Shown here: positions 41,866 to 52,015 of the stretch, piece after piece
Position numbering within the stretch: position 1 is the stretch's first letter
How the letters are laid out: every line of letters starts with the position of its first letter
Origin: Siderastrea siderea
Lineage: Eukaryota > Cnidaria > Anthozoa > Scleractinia > Rhizangiidae
DNA: 64,000 bases
Assembly (NCBI GenBank): GCA_964030785.1
Contig: OZ034972.1
Span: 17,455,183-17,519,182 of the forward strand
Direction of reading: 5' to 3'
Notes under the pieces: generated by a model
The model's input: only the letters and a program-made list of their open reading frames with translations
Databases searched by the model: none
What the model was told of the DNA's origin: nothing
Program-made: the position numbers and the translations under genes

Positions 41866-42638
41866 GACTTTAAGATACGGTGACTACGGACTACGGACTA
41901 CGGTTGGACGCGCGTTTTTCTTTGGCTGAAACACTGGGCCGAGTACACAACGAGTGGCGCGAAAATGCGAAGTTGAGACCGCAGACTACAGACAACAGAC
42001 TACGAACGAAGAGCGAAGGTCAACTCTACACTAAACAGACACAAATCTCTTTTAAAAAGATTCGAGATGCTCTGGTTTTGACTTGTAATCGTCGCACTGC
42101 AATTCCAAATGTAATTGCACGTGAGGCTCAAATTTTCAGGGCTCGCTTTTCAAATCACTTCGCTTGCAAACTTACTTCCGAAGGAAATTTGACATATTTT
42201 ACTAAATTAATTACTTCTCAACTTGAAGGGAAGCCATTTGTGTCTAGAAAGAGCAAAGAGAAGAGTTGATATTACAAGCTATATTCAAAGTATCAAATTT
42301 AATTTCATTCTGGAAAACAACGCGGCGTTCAAAATCAGTAAACAAAGTAAGCCGTACATTTTTCGCTGTTCTGAGTTCAGAAGCACTTGAAATTGTTCCA
42401 AATGCGTATTGGTTTGTAGTTCAAGCGTTACAGTACAAGAACACCTCAGTTTTCTAACTTTAGACTACTTTTTCATACCATCTTCAGTTCCTCGTACTAC
42501 ACCATGCTGTACTACGTGAAATCCTTCCACTATGCACCGTCGTGAGCTTGCGACGGTGGGGACAACAGAACACATATGTCTCGTCTCAGTCCTAAAGTGC
42601 CTCCCGTCCGTAGTCCGTAGTCACCGTATCTTAAAGTC
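41866..42638. mobile_element. 773-bp element with long TIRs (CGGTGACTACGGAC type)
   Basis: GACTTTAAGATACGGTGACT followed by ACGGACTACGGACTACGG at the left is mirrored by CCGTCCGTAGTCCGTAGTCA and CCGTATCTTAAAGTC at the right. The ACGGACT word is itself repeated within the TIR. A 129-codon frame (41880-42269) begins inside the left TIR (TTDYGLRLDARFSLAETLG) and has LTSEGNLTYFTKLITSQL later; I do not recognise it. Target duplication is unclear. A related short tract may be absent in copy B. Confidence 0.75.
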
Positions 42639-42801
42639 GCTAATAACTTTATGACAGCGGACTGGTTACATCACAGAAAAGAGAAAGCACCACTCTGAAT
42701 TTTGCAATTCTAGCATATATTTAGTTTGTGTCGTTTTACCTTTTTTCGTTTCCAAACCTTTTGTTTATTTTTAGAAAAGATCCTTTCGATTTTCAATTTA
42801 A

Positions 42802-45064
42802 AGTGCCACTGAGACGAAAATTTGTAGGTTTATTTTCGCCAAATTCTGTCGCAGAATATCGCGTTGTGTATATATTTACCCAGAAAACTGAACAAGAAAC
42901 CGTCCATCCTAATATTTTTTAGCTCCAAAGTTGCGTAAAATGTGTCCGCTATTACTGAAAACGTGTTCCTGGGTGATTGCGCAATTTAATAGCTTGTGAC
43001 GTCAGAGGCTCATCTCAGTCGCGTTTCCTTGTGTTTTGACTCAAGGTGCCTACCGTCGACTGTGAAACCTCCGAAGAGTACTTCTACGATTCGGAACAGT
43101 CTTTAGCTTCCGAAGAATCAGAGGATTCATTTAATTCGGCAAATGAAGAATTTTTCTTACCGTACTGATGTCAGGAGATTTCAGCTTATAAGCTTGTAAA
43201 CAAACTGTTCAAAGCTGTTTTTGTCGCCGTATTGGCGGGAGTTCAAAATATGCGCGAAATAATGCTTATACAGTGATTACATTTCAGGCACAAGTTGCTC
43301 AAAGAGCGGATAACTCTTATCCAACGGATAAATGGCTGTCCAGCTATTCGAAAAATTGATGTTTTAAGCTTTGGAAATTTAGACAAAACACCTATAAAAA
43401 CTCCAGAATTTGCTGCTCGCGAATTCTCAAGCATCGGTCGATCGATTTTATTGTTCGCTTCGTTGGAGAAATAAAAGAAGCTATATTTTGTTTGCCGTTG
43501 TCTACATTCATTATATATTGTAACGCATTGAGATTTTTGGCCATTCCTAGCATAGTTGGGAAACTTTCTTAAAGAGCTGTAATGCTGTAGTCAACTGGCA
43601 GTCAGCTCATAAAGCTTATCGTGTCCAGTGGTCGCTTAATTAATGCATTGAAACACACGTGCTTGGCGTTTCTAAATATTTTTTAACAGTTTTTGTAGAA
43701 TTCTTAACTTGAGCCGAAAAAAGTGAAATAAACCAAGACCTTCTTTTAAGAACTGGAGGCCTTGTGTGAACGGAATCTAAATATTTGTAGTGCAAATCAA
43801 AGCCACAAGGAAAATTTTCTGCTGCTCAACAACAACATGCGGAACGCCAAGGAAACGAAGCTTTCACTTGCTTTATTCACTGCGTAAAAATAATAACTTG
43901 ATATCTAATCATTTTTCTTGGTAGTTCATTTACTAAGATTGCTATGACAGTTAAAAGGAATAACATTGTAAAACCCTTAAACAAATAGTGGCGTGTGATA
44001 TTTTTTCCTAACTTGCAAGACGAGCCGACCTGTCGACATGATCGAATCCTCATATATTTCGAACAATGTCAGTCGACTCTTCAGCGACAGGGAATAAGGA
44101 GAAAAGTTTCTCGACATTCAGGATGGTAGACTATAAAATAACTGTCCATGCTTCTAAGCGATTACTGCATTGAAATTAACACACGCGGAATTAAAAAAAA
44201 AAAAAAGAAAAAAAGCTAAGCCATACAAACTATTGGCGTAATCGCAGCGGTCCTGCATTCGCCCAGGATGCATTTTATGACTACGCCGAAGATCTTCGCA
44301 CTAGCAGACGGCAGAACTGAAAGGGTTTTCCACAAGCAAAATAAATATTAAAATACGTTAAAAGAAAATAAGTTTTGCACAATGGTGGATGCGTTAAAAA
44401 AGAAACAAACTATCACTTCAACTGCGTTAAGATTAGGTACCTTTCGCCTCGCTTTTTCCAGATTTTTTTTCCCATATAGTTAGAATGGACAATGGAATAA
44501 TCGACCCCTGGGATCCTTCGACATGAACAGCCCTCTGGAAACACTCGTCCGTGAAGTGATCAGAACAGCCGACAAAAATACCACTCGGGTTGAAATTTGC
44601 ACTGTGTGTGAGTTTCGAACACTGTCCATTTTTCCCTTGCGGGTCCGCTCGCAAGGCTTTGATAAAGCGAAATACCAGATCGGTGGTTGGACTTATTGTT
44701 GTAGCATTGTACAACACAAGTAATACCCTTCATAACTGCTGCAGCAACGAAAATTTCAAGGCCGTACAGCAAACAGTTGGCACGAAATCTTCCCTCGACA
44801 ACAGTTACATTTCCCGCGGCAAGTAACCGAATGAAGCCTGACTTGGTTTGAGGTGAGCCTCTAACGTCACTTCCGCTAATTCGCAAGCCAACTTCCGCAA
44901 CAAGGGCCAGTAATGGCGGCCGTAAAATCTCGACAAAAACCGTCCGAAAAAAGCGACTTCCAGTTATCGTAATGAGTTGAAATTTGGTATGGTGACTAAC
45001 AACCTCAGACTATTTTCAAAAATGTAAAAATATGGAATACCAAAATTTTGGTCCCAGTGGCACT
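42802..45064. mobile_element. 2.26-kb TTAA-flanked DNA transposon carrying a THAP domain (Kolobok-like)
   Basis: AGTGCCACTGAGACGAAAATT at the left and AAAATTTTGGTCCCAGTGGCACT at the right are inverted, and TTAA lies directly outside both (42798-42801, 45065-45068). The other copy of the host repeat (near 61220-61240) reads through this point without an insertion. TTAA targets together with a THAP domain are hallmarks of the Kolobok superfamily; P elements also carry THAP but make 8-bp duplications. Only the THAP part of the coding sequence is recognised, so the element is internally deleted. About 43000-44430 shows no conserved frame. Confidence 0.8.
44433..44749 (-). pseudogene. THAP-type zinc-finger exon with one frameshift
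   Basis: Starting at ATG 44749 on the minus strand: MKGITCVVQCYNNKSNHRSG (first C..C pair of the THAP zinc site), then REKWTVF (invariant Trp). Near 44610 a frameshift is needed to reach NPSGIFVGCSDHFTDECFQR (the later Cys and His ligands in CSDHF), and PLSILTIWEKKSGKSEAKG. THAP domains are ~90-residue DNA-binding C2CH fingers. AAAG followed by GTACCT near 44445 could be a splice donor just before the frame's stop at 44433. Within the TTAA-flanked element this would be the transposase's DNA-binding head; the catalytic part is not seen. Confidence 0.75.
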
Positions 45065-45084
45065 TTAACTAAATCGTTACGAAT

Positions 45085-45316
45085 CCACCGTACGGAAAAA
45101 GATGGCGGCTATACATTTCACCAACATACCTTGCGAACCTAATACAGCCAATAGGCATATAGAAAGCCATATTTTTCCCACAAATTTGCCCCTGTGCTAG
45201 CAACATTCTGTATGCTAAGTTTGAAGACTTTAGAACTTTTCTTTGCGTTTTTATGGTTCTTGTTTGCTAAGAACTATGGGTAAATGTACCAGTCGCCATC
45301 TTGTTCGGTACGGTGG
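45085..45316. mobile_element. 232-bp MITE, CCACCGTACGG ends
   Basis: CCACCGTACGGAAAAAGATG at the left and CATCTTGTTCGGTACGGTGG at the right are inverted. It interrupts the word GAATTC that is intact in the other host-repeat copy (61250), giving an empty site GAATTCTGAGTCAAC. The flanking AAT/ATT leaves the exact target duplication ambiguous (2-3 bp). Confidence 0.75.
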
Positions 45317-45439
45317 ATTCCGAGTCAACTTGTTTGTATTACATTACGGTTGGTATTACATTTAGCGTTGTTACATTGAGTGGTGACACAGTTCCTCACA
45401 ACCTATTACGACTTTGCGACAACTACTGACGAACGCTAA

Positions 45440-46060
45440 CGACTGAGACGAACCGAGCGACAGACAGGGAGCAGTTTATAAGATCATATGCTGCAACTGC
45501 CAGGCCACCTATATTGGTGAGGCCGGCAGAAACATATACTGACTGAACATAAACGAGCGAATAGAAATGGTGATATCAACACAGTACGGACTACTATCAA
45601 CAAATCACTCAGGAAAGCTGGTTTACTAACTTAGAACAAACACCCCTGAAAATTTCCAACAACTACAACTAACCTGACAAACGACTTTTTGACGACAACA
45701 ACAAGACCGACAAATACACAAACTGACTAATTTTACTAACTGTAGACCATTGGACATTTGACTAACTAAAGACGGATCGAAACGCACCAATCACGTTTTA
45801 CAGTCTTCGCAACTAATACGTCACGGCTTGACTGACAGACGACCAACAGCATCGAGAGTTCGTGGTCCAATTAGGACAACAACCAGAGACTTATAACATC
45901 TACCGACGATTCACAATGCACTTGAATTTGATGATAACTCCCACTCAGGTTGTCGAAACGTCAGTCAATGTCACCACAAACAGTCCTTCTCAAGACTAGA
46001 CTCACCCGGACGATCATACTTCACCAACTTATGACATGACTCGTTGTTTCAAACCATTTA
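45440..46060 (+). pseudogene. Penelope-like element remnant (GIY-YIG part and 3' end)
   Basis: VYKIICCNCQATYIGEAGRN (45476-45540) shows the CCxC motif and the YIG half of a GIY-YIG nuclease, followed by a stop; after a frame change STDYYQQITQESWFTNLEQT (about 45585) continues the C-terminus. Past the coding part TCGAAACGTCAGTCAATG (about 45955) resembles the CGAAACGTCG word near the 3' end of the Penelope-like element at 57992-61191. No RT remains. Confidence 0.65.
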
Positions 46061-46069
46061 CAGTATGGG

Positions 46070-46830
46070 TTATTAGAGCTGCGTTTAGCCGGTATGGTCA
46101 TGAACCTACTGCTATTTACATCGGCCATGGTCTGGACTGACAACGTGATTATTCAAACAGTTGCAGATTCTTAAATTTATCAATACGTAGAGTAGAATAG
46201 AATGATATCTATGCTCCATTGACTCTTATAGAGCCTGTTGTTTCGTAACAAGAACCTACCGTTATTTACAAACAGACGAAATGTATCACCTATCTCGGCT
46301 GCTCCTCTTGAAAATGTAGGCCAGGTAAGAGGTTTTTGAACGCTTCACTAAATAAGCAGTTGGTAATAAACAACCCCATGTGCAGTACGAAACGACAATT
46401 TATAGGCTCGAAAAAACAACCCTCACTTGATCTAGAATAGTTAAAATTTCTAACTTTCGAATAAAATACACCAGTTGTCAATTAAGAACTAACCAAAAAC
46501 ACAATCTCAAAATTTTGAAAATTTACGTAAGAGATTTCTCATGTTGTCTCGCGCGTGAAATCAAACCACAACAGAGGATTTGTGTCTGTTTCGGTCACAT
46601 TACTATTTTTTGAAATTTTATGAAAGAAGATTCACAGAAAAAGAGACACTAAGCTTTTCTAAATAATATATTTATTAATACACGCCTTTACATGTATTAG
46701 TTTCTAAAAACCAAACGCGTTTAATTATTTCTTCAAGGGAAGCTACGCGCAAGCGATTTTGCTCGATGCGCAAGTTGTTTTGAAGAGCACTTACTGATGC
46801 GAACTGTGCACGTTTTTCAAAACTTTTATG
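46070..46830. other. No gene recognised
   Basis: Unique A/T-rich sequence. A 63-codon minus frame (46481-46290) shows no domain. Confidence 0.4.
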
Positions 46831-46835
46831 AAAAC

Positions 46836-47040
46836 TTTACAGTGCGACTACTTGGACCGGGCCACTTGGAAGAAAATTGACCAATCACAGCCTTAATTGA
46901 GACCAAAAGAAGCCAACATTTTTTCATAAGCTGACCAATTACGTTGAAGGATCTAGACAATACATCTCCAAATAAATTTGAAAGTCTAATTCTGCGGACC
47001 TATCGGGAAATAGTCTAATTTTTTCATTGGTTAGCTTCAA
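46836..47040. repeat. Left arm of an inverted pair (partner 51805-52015)
   Basis: TTACAGTGCGACTACTTGGA, CCGGGCCACTTGGAAGAAAA, TTGACCAATCAC and GACAATACAT occur in order here and in inverse order at 51805-52015. Identity is interrupted by small differences. The arms enclose about 4.8 kb. Confidence 0.75.
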
Positions 47041-47289
47041 TGGTGATGTTTGAAGGTTTTCAAACGGTGCGGTGTTGACTCGATGTGATTGAAAATATCT
47101 CGCCGATTGTTTGAACGCGCTACTCAAGCTATAAGCCAACGGTAAATGTAAATGTTTCCAAAATGGCTTTTACCCCGAAAATACAAGTAAGACTGAATCG
47201 AGAGGGCGGCATATACAGCAATAGTCGGCAACATTCGTAGCTATTACGAGATTACGTTTCAGACTTGCACCACGCTGAAGTGGAACTAA

Positions 47290-48319
47290 GGGTGCGTTTC
47301 TTTGGGAGAATCCGAAAACGGATTTGTGATCCCAGATCATATGGATTCTTCGACACCAAAGAAACGCAAAATCCGAAAAAGGATTATTTTGTCATGACAA
47401 GACAATATTTAACAATTATCCTGCGAAATCGCGCGGAATATCACCTGATACTTAGCCGACGAGGCCGTAGGCCGAGTTGGCTAAATCAGGGGATATTCCG
47501 CAAGATTGAGCAGGATAATTGTTTTATTATTCAACAAATTCCCATCGCCTACCATTTTCAGAACGAGAAAAACCACGGCTCTATGATAAAAACGCTAAAA
47601 GCTAGCAACACATAAGCTTAATAAAAACCAAAACAGAACTTCAAGAAATCGAAGTTTACTACCGTTCACTTAAAAAGACTTATTTACAAACTCATGCTTG
47701 GAAATAATGACAAGACAAAGGAAAAAAAATATTGCTACCTTACCGAGAATAAGTCCTCTTTCTATGAATTAAAATCTTTTCAACTTTAGTCTTTACAACT
47801 TTCCGTGAGCAAGTGTGCTGCTTCGTTCGCAATAGCATTTTCTTGGTTGAGTTCTCACTATGAAAATTCCAAGTCAACCTCTGGATATCTTTGTGAGCTG
47901 AAGCAAATACTTGTTGACTTTTTGAGAGCATTTAATCGTGGAAAGTTTCTTCCAGAGAGTTAAAATTTACGGAGAACACTGCTAAAACTGCCTCGCTTTT
48001 CAAAATGGCCGCCAAACAAGCAATGAAAGAAAATCTGCAGTGCACTTCCAAATATGGTCATTTACGTATATCGCAGGATATTTGTCATGTAGGATGACAG
48101 ATATTGAGGGCTTCCTTACCATATATGGGCATAGTGACAATTTGTTGAATAATAAATATCTATATATTGATATATATTCATCTGATGTATCCACTCGGAG
48201 TGTGGATTCTTCAGATCACTAATCCCTGATTAATCAATTTTCGGATTTAGGTAAAGAAACGCAAAATCCGTTTTTGGATACAAGAATCCGGATTTGGATT
48301 TTCCCAAAGAAACGCACCC
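47290..48319. mobile_element. TIR element of the GGGTGCGTTTCTTTGGG family, 1.03 kb
   Basis: GGGTGCGTTTCTTTGGGAGA at 47290 and TTTCCCAAAGAAACGCACCC ending 48319 are inverted. TAA precedes the left end (47287-47289) and ATAA follows the right. The inner left part matches the right end of the copies at 48325 and 51096, while the inner right part matches the left end of the 51096 copy in inverse orientation, so both terminal types are present. The middle (47400-48170) is unique. A 3-bp TAA duplication suits Harbinger-type elements. Confidence 0.7.
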
Positions 48320-48324
48320 ATAAG

Positions 48325-48875
48325 AGAAAACCCTTTAAAATCCGGATTTTTAGGATTCATGATCCGTGCGTTTCTTTGGGGGACGGATCCGAAAATAGTA
48401 CATCTGTCAAGCGGTCTTCCATGCAAATTTACTGGTCTCGCCATATTTTCTCTCGATCTTGCGTGACAAAACATTCGATCGTGAAAAAGAAAATTCAGGT
48501 GATTATTCCGCTCGGTGTATTTGAAAAGTTTTCTCCAAAAGTACAGACAGAAGTATTGACACGTCAGGATAACTTCATTTGTGTGCCATTTCTGTAATTC
48601 AGGGACCAGATTTTGCTAACTGTGAACGCAAATAGCGAGTTCGCTTGAGCTACTGCAGATACTGTCCTTGTTTATAAATTATTTGTATTCCATTCTAGTT
48701 GAATTCCGGGGCAGTACGAGAGAATTATCGTTCTGATATATATATTGCGTGCCTCCAACCTGTCCTGTCATGACAAAATAATCCTTTTTCGGATTTTGCG
48801 TTTCTTTGGTGTCGAAGAATCCATATGATCTGGGATCACAAATCCGTTTTCGGATTCTCCCAAATAAACGCACCC
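48325..48875. mobile_element. GGGTGCGTTTCTTTGGG family, second copy, left end lost
   Basis: From AAATCCGGATTTTTAGGATT to CCCAAATAAACGCACCC, nearly identical in order to 51250-51779. The usual left TIR is replaced by the end of the neighbouring element at 48319. Right flank TAA at 48876-48878. Confidence 0.7.
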
Positions 48876-48879
48876 TAAA

Positions 48880-49565
48880 AGCTCGATTTGGATTTCCTTG
48901 CATTATAACATAGAGGGCAAAATTACTGATTGCTAATTGGTTGAGACAGGGGGCATTTTTTCTTAATTTTCTTTCGGACGAGGGCAAAATTACTAGTTCC
49001 TGATTGGCCAAGAGCCAAAAATACTCGCATTTGATTGGCTTAGCGCGAGAGCGCGCCATTTGCATTTTGTAAACGTCTTGAAACGAAAGCAGATTTTGTA
49101 ATGGATTTTGAGTTGTTCAACACAAGAATATAGTTTCAGAGTTTAAATTTAACCGAGTTGGTTGGCAAAAATGGTATGGAAATCGGGTGATAGTTCGAAG
49201 AGAAATTCCAGAAGGTGAACCTGAACGTTTTACGGTTTTAGGGGAAACAGCAAATGGTCATTTGTTCTGAAAACTACCAAAAACCGTGGTTAATTCAGCG
49301 AGCGAGAGGTTGCTTTGCAACTCAGGTAAGCTTAAATAAATTTAAGCTTGAGTTTTGAGTGTGAGTTTGTCGATGAACTAGAATTGTAATTATCTCAAAA
49401 GATGAACATATGCATAAAAGACCGGTTTTTTTTTTGTTCTGGACGCCGAGTAGCAGTTTAATAAACTGCTTGTGTGGAGAACTGTTTATTCCGAGTGCCG
49501 GCGGCGGATTGTGTTTCGATGTGCAATGAAAAGTTTTCAGAAAATTTTACCCTCTGTGTTATAAA
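48880..49565. other. No gene recognised
   Basis: Short related words ACTAGTTCCTGATTGGCCAA and ACTGATTGCTAATTGGTTGA (48924, 48990) are a small local duplication. Nothing else. Confidence 0.4.
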
Positions 49566-49568
49566 CAA

Positions 49569-49731
49569 GTAATCGCATTGAGCCCTCGTAGAATTAAGGA
49601 TAAATTTTCACTTGTATTTTCAAAGTTTTCACAAATTGCCCTCGTCGCTACGCGACTCGGGCAATTTCGTGAAAACTTTGAAAATACGCGTGAAAATTTA
49701 TCCTTAATTCTACTCGGCCTCATGCGATTAC
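49569..49731. repeat. 163-bp foldback element (long hairpin)
   Basis: GTAATCGCATTGAGCCCTCG then GTAGAATTAAGGATAAATTT and TTTTCAAAGTTTTCAC run up to a short centre, then return as GTGAAAACTTTGAAAATAC, AAATTTATCCTTAATTCTAC and ATGCGATTAC. Almost the whole unit is a hairpin with arms near 75 bp around a GTCGCTACGCGACTCG turn. Confidence 0.9.
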
Positions 49732-49739
49732 ATATACGT

Positions 49740-51090
49740 ATTGAGACCGCGACTGCGAATTGAAAGGGCTGCAGAAGCCAGAATCAATACATCAACGATG
49801 CGCACCTGTTGATCCAAAAAGCAGTTAGTGAATAAGGAGATCTGGGAACCTCTTTCTATTATTGAACGATTAAAGCAGGCAAATGTCGATATTTATCTCT
49901 AGATCTGTGTTTGTTTACATTAAACTCGCTGCGCTGAGCGAACGTTTCTCAGCAGGGCGGAAAAAGGTTGGGCGATGAAACGAGCGCGTCCGAGCAAAAA
50001 GGTGTGATGCAGTGGACTGGGATCAAATTAGGTGCTAGATCAAAATGGTTGCCTCCTTGGGTTTCCTCCATAATCCTGATAATCTATTAAGTTCCCGAAA
50101 AACGCCGACTTTTGGTTATCTTTTCTTTGTCTTATCCGCCTTGATCGATGCTACAAAACTGCCTAAAAACTGTCTAAAAACGAGCAGAGTAAAGTAAAAA
50201 GATGGAAAATTGCGTTTGGATGACGCGTGGCATGACGCGTATTTATAATGCGTGTAGCTCGTGCAAGGTTAATCAGGACACCCTGGTAAATTAATTAAGT
50301 CAAATCAACATCAACACCGCGCTTCTTCCTCTTTTTCCCCAAAATCTCTCCTATGCTTGTCTGTTTCTTTAGGAACTACAAATAGAATTGTTCCTCAGTT
50401 TAGACGGTTTTTTTTTGCCATGCTTTTGTGAGATAAAGGGAGGAGAAATCTTCAAACTTAAATTCACTTTTAATTTGTTTACATCCAGTTGACAGCGTTG
50501 CGACGAATCATCGCCATGGCGCGTTGCAAGGAGGCAAATGTGTAAGATTTAGGGTGGAGTAATTTGGAGCTTTTGTAAAAGAGACGATGAAAGACAACCA
50601 TGTCGTGTTTTGCGGCAAGAGCAAGCATTCGACACCCTCAAATTGAGCTCATTTTTAGCCAACTTACGGTGAAGAAGATAGACTAATATGCACGCAGACA
50701 TAAACATTTTAAGCTGTGAGCCAGGACTGTGAAAAAACGTTTTAATCATAGCGCACGGCTGGCTGAAAAATAAAGAAAGAAAATGAGATTTCCGGTTTGT
50801 TGAAAGGTAAATTTTGCCGGCTACTAAAAGCACCGGAAGCGCGGAAAGAGCGCTCGTGCCAGTTCTTCTCCGCATCACACATCGCTTGAAGAGCGGACTG
50901 CTCGTTTCATCGCCCAACCTTTTCCCGCCCTGCTTCTCAGAATTGAGCAAGTTTGTTGCGTTACCGAATTTCTTTTCGGAAAAGGTTTCTTCTACAAACA
51001 TACTCAGGCACTAGCTGCACTGCTGGAGCGCAAGTATTGTTTAAGGTTTGTTTATGGGCAAAAATTCTACTATCAATAGCGAATTCGACC
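49740..51090. repeat. Region with an inverted pair at 49935-50000 and 50877-50950
   Basis: GGTTGGGCGATGAAACGAGC (49969) recurs inversely as GCTCGTTTCATCGCCCAACC (50892), with flanking AGCAGGGCGG and CCGCCCTGCTTCT words. The arms are ~60 bp, about 880 bp apart. No clear target duplication, so whether this is a transposon is open. A 150-codon minus frame (51001-50549) lies between; it begins MFVEETFSEKKFGNATNLLN, has no recognised domain, and crosses the right arm. Confidence 0.55.
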
Positions 51091-51095
51091 CCTAA

Positions 51096-51779
51096 GGGTG
51101 CGTTTCTTTGGGAAAATCCAAATCCGGATTCTTGTATCCAAAAACGGATTTTGCGTTTCTTTACCTAAATCCGAAAATGGATTAATCAGGGATTAGTGAT
51201 CTGAAGAATCCACACTCCGAGTGGATACATCAGATCAAATCTAAATCCAGATTTTTAGGATTCATGATCCGTGCGTTTCTTTGGGGACGGATCCGAAAAT
51301 AGTACATCTGTCAAGCGGTCTTCCATGCAGATTTACTGGTCTCGCCATATTTTCTCTCGATCTTGCGTGACAAAACATTCGATCGTGAAAAAGAAAATTC
51401 AGGTGATTATTCCGTTCCGTATATTTGAAACGTTTTCTCCAAAAGTACAGACAGAAGCATTGACACGTCAGGATAGCTTCATTTGTGTACCATTTCTGTA
51501 ATTCAGGGACCACATTTTGCTAATTGTGAACGCAAATAGCTAGTTCACTTGAACTACTGCTGATATTGTCCTTGTTTATAAATTATTTGTATTCCATTCT
51601 AGTTTAATTCTAGGACGGAACGAGGGAAATATCGTTCTGATATATATATTGCGTGCCTCCAGCCTGTCTTGTCATGACAAAATAATCCTTTTACGGATTT
51701 TGCGTTTCTTTGGTGTCGAAGAATCCATATGATCTGGGATCACAAATCCGTTTTCGGATTCTCCCAAAGAAACGCACCC
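51096..51779. mobile_element. GGGTGCGTTTCTTTGGG family, complete 684-bp copy
   Basis: GGGTGCGTTTCTTTGGGAAA at the left and CTCCCAAAGAAACGCACCC at the right, flanked by TAA (51093-51095, 51780-51782). An internal imperfect palindrome (51198-51236) centred on ATCCACACTCCGAGTGGAT lies near the left end. Frames shared with the 48325 copy (GSENSTSVKRSSMQIYWSRH) only reflect nucleotide identity, in my view. Confidence 0.85.
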
Positions 51780-51804
51780 TAAATATTCTGCTCAAAATTT
51801 AGGA

Positions 51805-52015
51805 TCGAAAGTAACCAATCGCAGACGTGGCAGTTTCCCGAGAGGTCATGATCAGAGGTCACGGTTTCAAATTTTTTCGAACATGTATTGTCTTGATGCT
51901 TCAACGTTATTGGTTGTTTACGAAAATACTTTGCTATCTTTTGTTCTCAATTAGCGTTGTGATTGGTCAATTTTCTTCCGAGTGGCCCGGTCCGAGTAGT
52001 CGCACTGTAAGGGAT
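51805..52015. repeat. Right arm of the inverted pair 46836-47040
   Basis: Contains GATTGGTCAATTTTCTTCCG and GTAGTCGCACTGTAAG, the reverse complements of words in the left arm. Confidence 0.75.

Larger units (their letters stand above)
40665..45460. repeat. Dispersed repeat, copy A, with four insertions
   Basis: Segments at about 40665-40733, 41341-41865, 42639-42797 and 45065-45084 plus 45317-45340 line up in order with the second copy at 57190-57991 and 61204-61270. Shared words include GGTTATGACGTCATGCAG, ACTTATATGACACAGA, AAGTTCGACTCAA and TTTAGAAAAGATC. Between these segments lie four inserted elements, listed separately. The nature of the host repeat is unknown; it has no conserved frame. 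Confidence 0.75.

Noticed and set aside
48274..51501. Shared frame GSENSTSVKRSSMQIYWSRH in two places as a gene family
   Set aside because: Both lie in copies of the same MITE, and identity is equally high outside the frame.
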